The notes under the pieces are model-generated. The model was not told the DNA's origin and made no database searches. It saw only the letters and a list, made by a program, of their open reading frames with translations. Positions 15,601 to 23,293 of a stretch of DNA of 64,000 bases are shown here, piece after piece (the first letter of the stretch is position 1; each line of letters starts with the position of its first letter). A program made the position numbers and the translations under genes. Source of the stretch: RGIG5299 sp045542315 (GTDB lineage: Bacteria; Bacillota; Clostridia; Oscillospirales; RGIG5299); contig JAZQKU010000075.1 in assembly GCA_045542315.1 (NCBI GenBank), forward strand, positions 9,944-73,943. Direction: 5' to 3'.

Positions 15601-18600
15601 TCTGAAGTTATAAATAATTACACCATAAGTGGCTACGATTCTACGATTGGGAAAAAAGACATTGCAGTTACTTATAACGGTAGAGTCTACTATTTTTCCG
15701 TCGAAGTTATACCTATAGAAATTAAATTCATAAAGGTTACTACAGAACCAAGTAAACTCACCTATGTCGTAGGCGAAGATTTTGATGCCACAGGTATGGT
15801 CGTTACGGCTTATTATAATAATGGTGCCTCTGAAGTTATAACCGATTACACCATAAGTAGTGATCCGTTTTCTGTTGTTGGTACTTATATGATCACTATA
15901 ACTTATCGTGATAAAACTGATATTTTGATTGCTACGGTTATTCCTGTAGAACTCATTTCAATAAAGGTTACCACAAAACCTAATCAACTCACCTATCACG
16001 AAGGAGAAGCCTTTAAAACTACAGGTATGGTTGTTACGGCTTATTATAACAATGGCACCTCTGAAGTTATAACCGATTATACTGTCAGCGGTTATAATTC
16101 TGATTCTGGTACTAACAGCATTACTGTAGCTTACTGTGGTAAGACTGACAGTTTTGAACTCGAGGTAATTCCGCTTACTTCAATAGAAGTAGCTACGAAA
16201 CCTACAAAACTTATATATCTCGAAGGCGACAACTTAAGCACAAGCGGTATGGTCGTTGTTGCGTATTACAGTGATGGCTACTCTATAAAAATAAGTGGGG
16301 CTAACATTCCTTATGGTTTTTACACTGTCTCCGGCTATACCTCCACTCCGGGCACAAAGACGATCACTGTAGCTTACTGTGGTAAGACTGACAGTTTTGA
16401 GGTTGAAGTAAGTCCAATTACTTCAATTACCGTTGGCAGACCAAATAAACTCACTTATCTCGAAGGTGAAGATTTTGATGCTACGGGTATGGAGATTTAT
16501 GTCTATTGCGCCAATCTTCAACTACCGGGTGATACTGTTCGAAATTATTATATAAGCACAACTGATTACACCATTAATGGCTATACTTCTACACCCGGTA
16601 TTAAAACTATTACTATTACTTGCTGGGGTAAAACCGACAGTTTTGAGGTTGAAGTCCTTCCGCTTACTTCAATAGAAGTAACTACGAAACCTACTAAGCT
16701 CACCTATCTCGAAGGCGAAGATTTTGATGCTACGGGTATGGTTGTCACGGCTTATTACAATAATTATATTCCTGTAGTTATAACTGATTATATAGTAGAT
16801 GGGTACGATTCTGAATCAGGCACTAAAAACATTACTGTAACTTTCAATGGTAAAACCGATAGTTTTAAAGTCGATGTAAGTCCGGAGGGACTCACCTCAA
16901 TAGCTGTCGCTAAAAAACCAAGCAAGCGCACATATCTTGAAGGCGAAAGTTTTGACGCTACAGATATGGTTGTTGTTGCGTATTACAGTGATGGCTACTT
17001 TGAACGAATAACAGACTACACCGTTAGTGGTTATACCTCTAAACCTGGTACTAAAACAATTACTGTCAAATTTAACGGTAAAACTGATTCTTTTTCCGTT
17101 GTTGTCAATGATAAGGTTCCATCAACTAAAGTCTACTATTCAGATATCTTCTACGGATATGATGCCTCGTATTTATCCAATGATGTTGGGTTAAAAATGC
17201 ATTATTCGGATACCCATATTATTGAAAGAATATATAACGAGTATGCTGCAAGTAACCAGAGTTTTTGGACTCAGTTTGAAACTGCGTTGGATGCAAGCCT
17301 CCCAGTGTTTAAATTGGATTTTAGACAGTATGCAATGTTGATGTCAGACACATTCGGAGGCACCGACTATATTTATCAGAAATCTTTAGATAGTGCCAAT
17401 TTGGTATTTGCCCAAAATATATTCAAAAGCTACAGGGGGGCTGTTTTATCTGAAGATGCAGATACATTTGGCGCTGCTAAAAAACTTTATAAGCGCGTAG
17501 AGTCACTGCTTAAAGTTTATGATACTTTCGAAAAAAACTACGACGTATATGAGATGACAGACTACGAAGTCTTTTATGAAATGTTTGAGTATGTTAAGGG
17601 CCAAGGAATTTTTGTTTTTGTTGGTAGTGCAAACATAACCAAAATTGAAGAAGTAGTTCTAAAAGACGTTAAAAAATATATGGATATGTTTGATAAAGCA
17701 GCAACCGCGGCAGAAGTTGCTCAAGCAATTCTTATAGCCGCTATGATGGAAGATGTTAGAATGGAAATTGTTGATGAAGTTCTTGCAGCTGCTCCCACAG
17801 ATTCAGTCATATACGATGGAATGTCGCGCTTAAAGAAACAACTCTCTGGAGGCTTTGTTACCTATTTTGCCGAAAACTATTTGAAAGAGGTCTTTTTGGA
17901 TACTCTTGTTAAAGGAATTACTAAGCCCATAGTAGATACAATTAGAGAAGAACACGGTACATATGCTCTTTGTGTTGATGCGCTGTCAGTGGCATCGTGG
18001 GTATTCTTTGATCGTATATTTGATATTCCAGATCTTGGAGAAATGACAACCCAAAAGGTTTTGGGAGATTATGTTAACGGTTTTCACGAGATTCTTAAAT
18101 CAAAATGTAATGCATTTAATGAGCAATTTACCGTAGATGATATATCAAAATTTGAAGCACTATTCGATGGTTATATTGCAGCTACAAATGCAGCACTTGA
18201 AGAGTCTAAAAAATTCCAATTGCCGAGCAACGAAGAAGATCTTCTTATTGCTACTGTTTTGTGGCAAAATTATGATTATGATGATTATATAAACGATATT
18301 ATCAAAGAAATTGAAAATACTCCTGTTTCCGAAAGAAAAATTAAGTTTTTTGAGGAATGGGACTATAACTTAGGAGATAAGTTCAGGGTTGCATCAGATA
18401 CTATTGAAAAAAATTCAATATATATGTTTAACGGCGATTTTTTGGCAAATATGTATATTAGTTTTATTGTATATGATGATATATTTACAATATTTGCCGA
18501 TGAAACAACACAAATAAGTATAAAGGGGGATTTAAATGTCTATAATCCATATAACGGTTATATCTATACTGATGATGGTCACTATAATCTTTTTATAACG

Positions 18601-21123
18601 ATTCCTGAAGGAAAAACCTTGCGAATTGGTGGTAATTTTACAGTTGGTGGCGCAAAAGCACTAACATATATACGCAATTATGGAACGTTAATTTGTGAAA
18701 AAAATGTAAGTTTTGAAGAAAATTTGGGGCTATATAGACCTTATGAAGATTCAAAAATAATTGTAAAGGGTAATTTGAGCATAGGTGACGGTATTTATGT
18801 TTATTACGGCACAATAGAATTTGCGGGAACCGAGCAACAAGAAATATATTTGCCTAAAGCACACAATGTCGAAGTTACAAATCCCAAGGGTATAAAGTAT
18901 TTGACAGATTTAAGGTTGTATGGAGAATATAACCTTAATGGAAATCCATTACATTCAAATGGATTTTATACCATTTTGGAGCGGGCGCAATATTCCAAAT
19001 TAGATGGTTCGGATTTTCAAGAAGTTATAATCAACAGCTATTATGATTTTATACTGGATTTTAATATTAAAGGCAATGTATATATTGCGAATAACATCAC
19101 TGTAAATATTCCCGAGGAGGCTACTGTAGAAATTGACGGAAATATTACAATTGGAGATGACTACGCCAGCACAGCACGTTTAATTAACGAAGGAACATTA
19201 ATTTGTACAGGAAATATACATGACGACGGGTATGGAAGATTTTCTCAATCCGAAGACAGTAGGTTGATTTTCAAGGGCAAAGAGTTGTCAATTGCGATAG
19301 GTGAGGGTACTATAGAATTTGCAGGAACCGAACAACAGCATATATACGGTTTTACATATTTTGATAATATTGAAGTTACAAATCCAAATGGCATAAAGTA
19401 CCACGGTCAGGTACGTGTGTCCGGGAAATACAACCTCAATGGTAACCCGTTAGATGTTAATGTCTACAATACTTTTTTACACAAAGGAGCTGATTTGGAT
19501 GATTCGGAATTTCAAAGAGTTTATTTAGACGATGGGTATATAGTAAAAAATAGTATAAATGCCGATATATATGTAACGTGTCCAGATAATGGTGCATTTA
19601 TTGAATTCACAAACAGTGACAACCATAATATTATTATTAATGGAAATTTGTGTGTACATAACGATTATGATTATTCAAGTAATCGTTACCCTATCAACAT
19701 ATATATTTCCGCAGAGACCACAGTAACGATCAATGGAAGTATTATGATTGATGGTGAATTTGGAAACACTTATGTAAACAATTATGGAACATTGATTTGT
19801 GAGCAAAATATCGCTTTCAAGAATAACGTCAAATATATACCATCCGCAGAATCTAAATTGATATTAAAAGGGGATTTGAATTTTGGCTCAAATAACTATC
19901 AACACATCACCAGTGGCATAATAGAATTTGCAGGAACAGAGAAACAAGAGGCGAACTTGGATTCAGCGAATATTGTTGAAATAAGTAATGCATCCAATGA
20001 AGGCGTAGTTTTTACCTCGAAAATTTCTGTTTATGAACTTTTCGACCACAAGGGCAACAATTTCACCCTCTATAACAACGGCTCAGGTTCAACTTTTGTG
20101 GATTACGACGGCGACGGTATGCTTGATAATGTAGATCCGTATCCCACAATTGATAATCACAAGCACGATTACGCCAACCAAGGCGCTTGCACCATTTGCG
20201 GAGCATATAGAGCAAAGTTTTCAGGTGCATCACTTACGCTTGAGGATAATATTGCAGTTAACTTTAAGGTTGATCCCAAACAATTCGAAGGAACCGAATA
20301 CAGCAATCCCTACGTTGTATTTACCTTCAACGGAAATCAATTCACAGTAACAGATTACACTATTGATTCAAATGGACGATATGCGTTTACATTCAGCGAT
20401 ATTGCACCGCGTATGATGAATGATTCCGTCGTTGCCACATTGTATGTCATATACAACGGAGAACCGGTTGAATGTCAAACAAGAAGCTACAGCGTTAAAG
20501 AGTATTGCTATAATATGCTCTCTCGCTGCAACGAAGGTGGCGTATATGCCAACAACGAAAAGTTTAAGGCATTGCTCGTGGACTTGCTTAACTACGGAGA
20601 AGCAGCTCAAATTTACGGCAATTATAACACCGATACACTTGTAACGGCAGATCTGACCGAAACGCAAAAAGGTTGGGCAACAGATGCAAAACCGAATTTA
20701 TCCACAGTCCAGAGTTTGACGTATAAAACAATCGAAAATCCCTCTGTAACTTGGAAAGCAGGCGGCTTGTTGCTCGAAGACGCGGTAACAATGAGGTTTA
20801 AATTTGCTACAGATTCCGTGGATGGCTTAACTGTAAAATTCTATACCGATAGTAACCCCACCGGCTGGACGGTTGATGATAGCGAATTCGTTGAAACGAC
20901 GGGTGGATATTATGTTTACTTTGACGGTTTAAAAGCTCGTCAAATGCGAGAAACTGTTTATATAACTGTTTATCGTGGCGACACTGCAGTTAGCAATACG
21001 GTCAGCTATAGCATTGAGTCTTATGCATATGCGAAACAAAACGATTCAAATGAGAATTTGACGGCGTTATTGGAAGCAATGATGAAATACGGAGACTCGG
21101 CAGATAACTATATAAATGGATAA
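12691..21123 (+). CDS. Giant modular secreted surface protein (BspA-like LRR, Ig-like)
   Basis: This 2810-residue protein is exported by a signal peptide (1-33, cut after VSA). In order it has: BspA/LRR_5 leucine-rich repeats (about 40-485, unit built on IPDSVTTIGSYAF and CSNLESI); GLUG-like repeats (about 500-765, GGIVG and ITNCYNTGNVS); nine Ig-like group-3 domains (about 780-1475, consensus KPTKLTYLEGEDFDATGMVV); a helical domain (about 1480-1900) with no homology I know; repeats around TIEFAGTEQQ and VTNPNGIKY (about 1900-2470); a Ca-binding-like DYDGDGMLDNVDPYP (about 2472); and a paired C-terminal module. There is no LPXTG or SLH anchor. Such proteins typically bind host or fibre surfaces. 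GGAGG precedes ATG 12691. Confidence 0.9.
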   Translation: MQFWKNLRRLISFLLCIVMISTMLPMGIFTVSAETTDGDYIYTVSNGEAIIIGYNSISGSVVIPSTLGGYPVTAIGEYAFESCWGLEGIIIPDSITIIGDYAFSYCGDLASVILGNSVITIGDSAFSDCWELKNITIPDSVITIDDYAFAYCSNLQSVTLGKSVATIGSGAFSSCDGLESITIPDSVITIGNSAFRNCYNLESIIIPDSVTTIGSYAFASCSNLENITVDNNNNYYSSFDGVLFNKDKTTLLSYPKGNKATSYTIPNSVTTIEDEAFSNCDNLNNIIIPDSVTTIADRALSYCDNLRSVTIFNGVITIGNSAFRNCYNLESIIIPDSVTTIGSYAFASCTNLDSVTLGKGVEIIGSSAFSNCDTLQNITIDNNNNYYSSIDGSLFDKDKTTLISYLASNTATSYTIPNSVVAIGDSAFSGCENLESITIPNSVVTIGRYAFENCSNLESVTILNSAINIGHGAFDGCSNLKSISKPADTDEFAGGCGTETDPYLIVTEEHLDNVRDYLYAHFKMIADIEFADSINWEPIGDDYKPFTGTFDGNGCKIKNLYIYTEYTGGSGVGLFGYIKEGTVKNLGLENGNITATEEEWSSLPGGGMGVGRDPTVYVGSIAGIVEKGTITNCYNTGNVSGLNPADPYTGGIVGDLYGGTISDCYNTGNITGEGWATGGIAGTASGTITNCYNVGNVSATSTYEFYVGGIIGSASGTVSNCYYLDNISVGVGNGTDTCTKCSCEEMQHQSTFVGFDFNEVWVINSNIKYKFPQLQNNPYIVELLSIEITVKPTKLTYIEGEPIDPTGMVVTAYYNNNTSKIVTDYAVSGSTANPGTSTITITYGGKTATFNVTVETKQLTSIAVTTKPTKFTYLEGESFDKTGMVVTAYYSNGTSEIITDYAVSGYDSNPGTYTITITHGGKTATFNVTVDAKRLTSIAVTTKPNKLTYFEGENFDATGLVVTAYYNNNSSEVINNYTISGYDSTIGKKDIAVTYNGRVYYFSVEVIPIEIKFIKVTTEPSKLTYVVGEDFDATGMVVTAYYNNGASEVITDYTISSDPFSVVGTYMITITYRDKTDILIATVIPVELISIKVTTKPNQLTYHEGEAFKTTGMVVTAYYNNGTSEVITDYTVSGYNSDSGTNSITVAYCGKTDSFELEVIPLTSIEVATKPTKLIYLEGDNLSTSGMVVVAYYSDGYSIKISGANIPYGFYTVSGYTSTPGTKTITVAYCGKTDSFEVEVSPITSITVGRPNKLTYLEGEDFDATGMEIYVYCANLQLPGDTVRNYYISTTDYTINGYTSTPGIKTITITCWGKTDSFEVEVLPLTSIEVTTKPTKLTYLEGEDFDATGMVVTAYYNNYIPVVITDYIVDGYDSESGTKNITVTFNGKTDSFKVDVSPEGLTSIAVAKKPSKRTYLEGESFDATDMVVVAYYSDGYFERITDYTVSGYTSKPGTKTITVKFNGKTDSFSVVVNDKVPSTKVYYSDIFYGYDASYLSNDVGLKMHYSDTHIIERIYNEYAASNQSFWTQFETALDASLPVFKLDFRQYAMLMSDTFGGTDYIYQKSLDSANLVFAQNIFKSYRGAVLSEDADTFGAAKKLYKRVESLLKVYDTFEKNYDVYEMTDYEVFYEMFEYVKGQGIFVFVGSANITKIEEVVLKDVKKYMDMFDKAATAAEVAQAILIAAMMEDVRMEIVDEVLAAAPTDSVIYDGMSRLKKQLSGGFVTYFAENYLKEVFLDTLVKGITKPIVDTIREEHGTYALCVDALSVASWVFFDRIFDIPDLGEMTTQKVLGDYVNGFHEILKSKCNAFNEQFTVDDISKFEALFDGYIAATNAALEESKKFQLPSNEEDLLIATVLWQNYDYDDYINDIIKEIENTPVSERKIKFFEEWDYNLGDKFRVASDTIEKNSIYMFNGDFLANMYISFIVYDDIFTIFADETTQISIKGDLNVYNPYNGYIYTDDGHYNLFITIPEGKTLRIGGNFTVGGAKALTYIRNYGTLICEKNVSFEENLGLYRPYEDSKIIVKGNLSIGDGIYVYYGTIEFAGTEQQEIYLPKAHNVEVTNPKGIKYLTDLRLYGEYNLNGNPLHSNGFYTILERAQYSKLDGSDFQEVIINSYYDFILDFNIKGNVYIANNITVNIPEEATVEIDGNITIGDDYASTARLINEGTLICTGNIHDDGYGRFSQSEDSRLIFKGKELSIAIGEGTIEFAGTEQQHIYGFTYFDNIEVTNPNGIKYHGQVRVSGKYNLNGNPLDVNVYNTFLHKGADLDDSEFQRVYLDDGYIVKNSINADIYVTCPDNGAFIEFTNSDNHNIIINGNLCVHNDYDYSSNRYPINIYISAETTVTINGSIMIDGEFGNTYVNNYGTLICEQNIAFKNNVKYIPSAESKLILKGDLNFGSNNYQHITSGIIEFAGTEKQEANLDSANIVEISNASNEGVVFTSKISVYELFDHKGNNFTLYNNGSGSTFVDYDGDGMLDNVDPYPTIDNHKHDYANQGACTICGAYRAKFSGASLTLEDNIAVNFKVDPKQFEGTEYSNPYVVFTFNGNQFTVTDYTIDSNGRYAFTFSDIAPRMMNDSVVATLYVIYNGEPVECQTRSYSVKEYCYNMLSRCNEGGVYANNEKFKALLVDLLNYGEAAQIYGNYNTDTLVTADLTETQKGWATDAKPNLSTVQSLTYKTIENPSVTWKAGGLLLEDAVTMRFKFATDSVDGLTVKFYTDSNPTGWTVDDSEFVETTGGYYVYFDGLKARQMRETVYITVYRGDTAVSNTVSYSIESYAYAKQNDSNENLTALLEAMMKYGDSADNYING

Positions 21124-21142
21124 TTAGGAAAGGAGAAAGATT

Positions 21143-21271
21143 ATGAAAAACTACAAAGCACCGGAAGTGGAAATTAATATTTTCGATATAGAAGATATTA
21201 TTACAGTCAGCTCAACCGGTTCGGGAACAAGCTCAAACCCGGACGAGTTACCTGATGATGAGTGGGAATAA
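21143..21271 (+). CDS. 42-aa peptide gene
   Basis: ATG 21143 follows AGGAGA by 8 nt and the giant gene's stop by 19 nt. The product MKNYKAPEVEINIFDIEDII has a basic-aromatic start, then a Ser/Thr/Gly stretch (TVSSTGSGTSS) and an acidic tail (NPDELPDDEWE). I recall the layout M-K-x-Y-x-x-P-E-x-E-x...E-D-I-I-T-x-S from short unannotated proteins of gut Firmicutes and Bacteroidota, but no function is established. There is no signal peptide. It is too short to judge by coding statistics; the ribosome site and spacing are the support. Confidence 0.6.
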   Translation: MKNYKAPEVEINIFDIEDIITVSSTGSGTSSNPDELPDDEWE

Positions 21272-21311
21272 GGTTTTAGCAAAAAGAAAAAATAAGCTTT
21301 AAGCAATAAAT

Positions 21312-21348
21312 AAACTCCCGAAATTCATAATGAATCTCGGGAGTTTTT
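21312..21348 (+). terminator. Terminator after the surface-protein operon
   Basis: AAACTCCCGA and TCGGGAGTTT with an inner ATTCAT/ATGAAT helix form a long hairpin followed by TTTTCTT. It serves the giant gene and the 42-aa gene. It also lies next to the converging zinc-ribbon gene. Confidence 0.85.
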
Positions 21349-21380
21349 CTTGCGTCATTATTAAAATTTATATTTTTCTA

Positions 21381-22559
21381 TCAATCTACTTTTTCATATA
21401 TATACGGTGTAGAAAAATATCTGCGGCGGTGGCCTTCTAATACTTCTTCTAACGAGTCTGTGTCAATTTCAATAGATAAATCCTCATGAGCTATGTTGTT
21501 TGTGCCATCAGGAAAAACAACAAGATTATTATAGTTTTTTTCTTTATACGTCACATCTCCTGTATATTCCAAAGAAAGATAAACTTTATCATCAAAAGCA
21601 CCGTTTTTGTTATAACGATCTGCAGAATAGATAGTTATTAATTTGACTGAAAGATCGGGATTTTCGGTTGGAGTATAAAAATACGTTCCGACATAAGAAA
21701 GAGCTTTGAATTTGGCATCCTCGTTTTCTTCTAACATTGAAAGCTCATTATTTTCAAAATTAGCCTTAATATCGTCTATTGTAGTTTTTGAAACGTCTTT
21801 TGCTGTCATAAATTGGGGCAAACCCGAAACAGTTATTACTTTAACGGTTTCATTGGGAACAGCGTTAAGCCTTATGGAATCGTCTAAATCATACTCTATC
21901 ATAACGGTTACTTTATCGCCGTTTTTAAGCTTGTAACTGTTATCTGCTGAAAATCTGCAAAGCTGTGTAAATGGATTCTCGGAATTATTTATTATTTCTA
22001 AACGGGCATAACCACTAACGCCCGTTATTTCAAACTCAACGTCCTTGAAAACGTCTATAACCTCGGCTTCGGGTAAATTTTCAACCGTGAACGTTTTACT
22101 GCCGCATTTGATCTTAGATGCGGCATCTCCTCTTGCCAAAATTGTAACGGTAACGGTATCGCCGTTGCTTAAGTTCTCTGTCTTATCGCAGCTGTACGAT
22201 ATTGTGTCGGAATACTCCTCGTATTTCATTTCCCATTTAAAATATTCCTCGAAGTTCATCTCATTGGGAGCTTCGCCGATAATTTTAGAAATAAGCGCTC
22301 TGTCATCAAACGAGACGTAAGCTGTGCCGTAACCGTCGTTACCGTCAAAGGTGACTTCAACGTAATCAAAGGTGTTTATCTTTGAGGAAACTGCCATTAC
22401 AATTAAAATCGGTACCAATATAGCCACCGCGATAACGCCGATAATGGTCGCCTTCATCGGAGTGGTCCACTTGCTCTCGCCCTGAGCCTTTTTTGCAGCC
22501 TCGCAGCTGCATTTTTCAAATAATGGTATCTTGTTACCGCAGTGTTCACAGTATTTCAT
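21381..22559 (-). CDS. Zinc-ribbon, single-pass membrane protein
   Basis: The 392-residue product has an N-terminal zinc ribbon (Cys4, Cys7, Cys17, Cys19 in MKYCEHCGNK and FEKCSCE), a basic linker, one transmembrane helix (about 36-57, ATIIGVIAVAILVPILIVMA), then about 330 extracytoplasmic residues. The outer part contains two similar beta domains built around NGDTVTVTI and NGDKVTVMIEYD. The layout resembles TcaA-like and other zinc-ribbon membrane proteins of Firmicutes whose roles are poorly known. AGGAGG precedes the ATG. It is second in a two-gene unit behind the leader RNA at 22.8-23.1 kb. Confidence 0.8.
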   Translation of the reverse strand: MKYCEHCGNKIPLFEKCSCEAAKKAQGESKWTTPMKATIIGVIAVAILVPILIVMAVSSKINTFDYVEVTFDGNDGYGTAYVSFDDRALISKIIGEAPNEMNFEEYFKWEMKYEEYSDTISYSCDKTENLSNGDTVTVTILARGDAASKIKCGSKTFTVENLPEAEVIDVFKDVEFEITGVSGYARLEIINNSENPFTQLCRFSADNSYKLKNGDKVTVMIEYDLDDSIRLNAVPNETVKVITVSGLPQFMTAKDVSKTTIDDIKANFENNELSMLEENEDAKFKALSYVGTYFYTPTENPDLSVKLITIYSADRYNKNGAFDDKVYLSLEYTGDVTYKEKNYNNLVVFPDGTNNIAHEDLSIEIDTDSLEEVLEGHRRRYFSTPYIYEKVD

Positions 22560-22570
22560 TGTTATGCCTC

Positions 22571-22774
22571 CTAATTCTTTTTCTTGTATTCGTCAAACTT
22601 GAATATAAACGGCTCATAGCCGGGTAGACCGATAATAGCCTCACCTATTTGCAGGCGGGATATATCCCAATCCTCTACAACGTTGCCTTCACGCTGATTA
22701 GAATGCGTATATTCTTTTCCTAAAACATCGCCGCAATGCTTGCAGCGCACCTTACAAACACGTAAAAATTTCAT
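22571..22774 (-). CDS. 67-aa protein with one CxxC
   Basis: MKFLRVCKVRCKHCGDVLGK places an N-terminal CKxxCxxC(G) knuckle, followed by a His/Asn-rich loop (EYTHSNQREG) and a helix-strand C-terminus ending FDEYKKKN. It could be half of a zinc ribbon or bind metal as a dimer. AAGGAG sits 6 nt before the ATG and directly follows the T-run of the leader's terminator. It is separated by 11 bp from the downstream zinc-ribbon membrane gene. No characterised family is recognised. Confidence 0.7.
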   Translation of the reverse strand: MKFLRVCKVRCKHCGDVLGKEYTHSNQREGNVVEDWDISRLQIGEAIIGLPGYEPFIFKFDEYKKKN

Positions 22775-22794
22775 TTTTTCTCCTTAAAAAACAA

Positions 22795-23091
22795 AAAAGA
22801 CGCACTTACCCTCTTTCAAAAATGAAAGAAAGTAAAGTACGTCTTAAATTACATACTTTCACAGAAAAGCTGGATCGACTTTTCCGTATACTATCTTTTT
22901 GGTTGCTGTTACCGTAGCCTTAATAATGGCCCCGTCCCCTTACGGCGATGAATCTGCTCTAAGACAGTTTGACCTTGGCGATAACTGATCCGCACAACCG
23001 GCGGCTTCCACTTATTACTGAATATATGCCATCTTCCCGGCGCTGGCTCAAGCGCTACTTTTCTCGGTTGAGATGACTTCAGTTAATGTTG
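22795..23091 (-). ncRNA. Approx. 300-nt structured RNA ending in a terminator
   Basis: On the minus strand helices follow one another: CTC/GAG; GCGCT/AGCGC (about 23055-23039); CCGC/GCGG; CAGTT/AACTG; CCGTA/TACGG enclosing GCC/GGC (about 22944-22912); and ACGGAAAAG/CTTTTCTGT (about 22887-22862). A long terminator AAGACGTACTTTAC-TTTCTTTC / GAAAGAGGGTAAGTGCGTCTT then ends in TTTTTTGTTTTTT at about 22790. The next gene's ribosome site follows immediately. It may be a regulatory leader or a free-standing RNA. It does not show the core of cobalamin, c-di-AMP, M-box, T-box, glmS or 6S RNAs as I know them. Confidence 0.65.
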
Positions 23092-23096
23092 CTAAT

Positions 23097-23125
23097 ATTA
23101 TATTATACCGCACACGTTTTGTCAA
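23097..23125 (-). promoter_or_regulatory. Promoter of the structured RNA
   Basis: On the minus strand TTGACA (23125-23120), a 17-bp spacer and TATAAT (23102-23097) form a perfect consensus promoter. Transcription should begin about at 23090. Confidence 0.9.
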
Positions 23126-23183
23126 GTACATTATACCGCATTTGGCTTGTTAATAGCTACATTATACTTCAAAGGAGTATTGT

Positions 23184-23220
23184 AAAAAATACCCCCTATA
23201 GTTTCTTCTGCTATAGGGGG
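23184..23220 (-). terminator. Terminator of the beta-helix lipoprotein gene
   Basis: CCCCCTATAG and CTATAGGGGG form a perfect 10-bp stem. On the minus strand it is followed by TATTTTTT. It lies about 75 bp after the lipoprotein stop. Confidence 0.85.
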
Positions 23221-23248
23221 ATTGTTAATATTATAAATTGTTTTTCCT

Positions 23249-23281
23249 TAACTTAATGACATTGCCGTTATACGGGGGGAT
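23249..23281 (-). repeat. Dispersed repeat, copy B
   Basis: On the minus strand this reads CCCCCCGTATAACGG followed by CAATGTCATTAAGTTA, differing from copy A at 10497-10527 by only a few bases. The two copies are in inverted orientation about 12.7 kb apart. Confidence 0.65.
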
Positions 23282-23293
23282 TTTTATTGTTTT

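Noticed and set aside
22860..23091. Known riboswitch or housekeeping RNA
   Set aside because: The conserved cores of cobalamin, c-di-AMP, M-box, T-box, lysine, glmS, TPP, SAM, 6S, SRP and tmRNA, as I remember them, are absent, so no class name is given.
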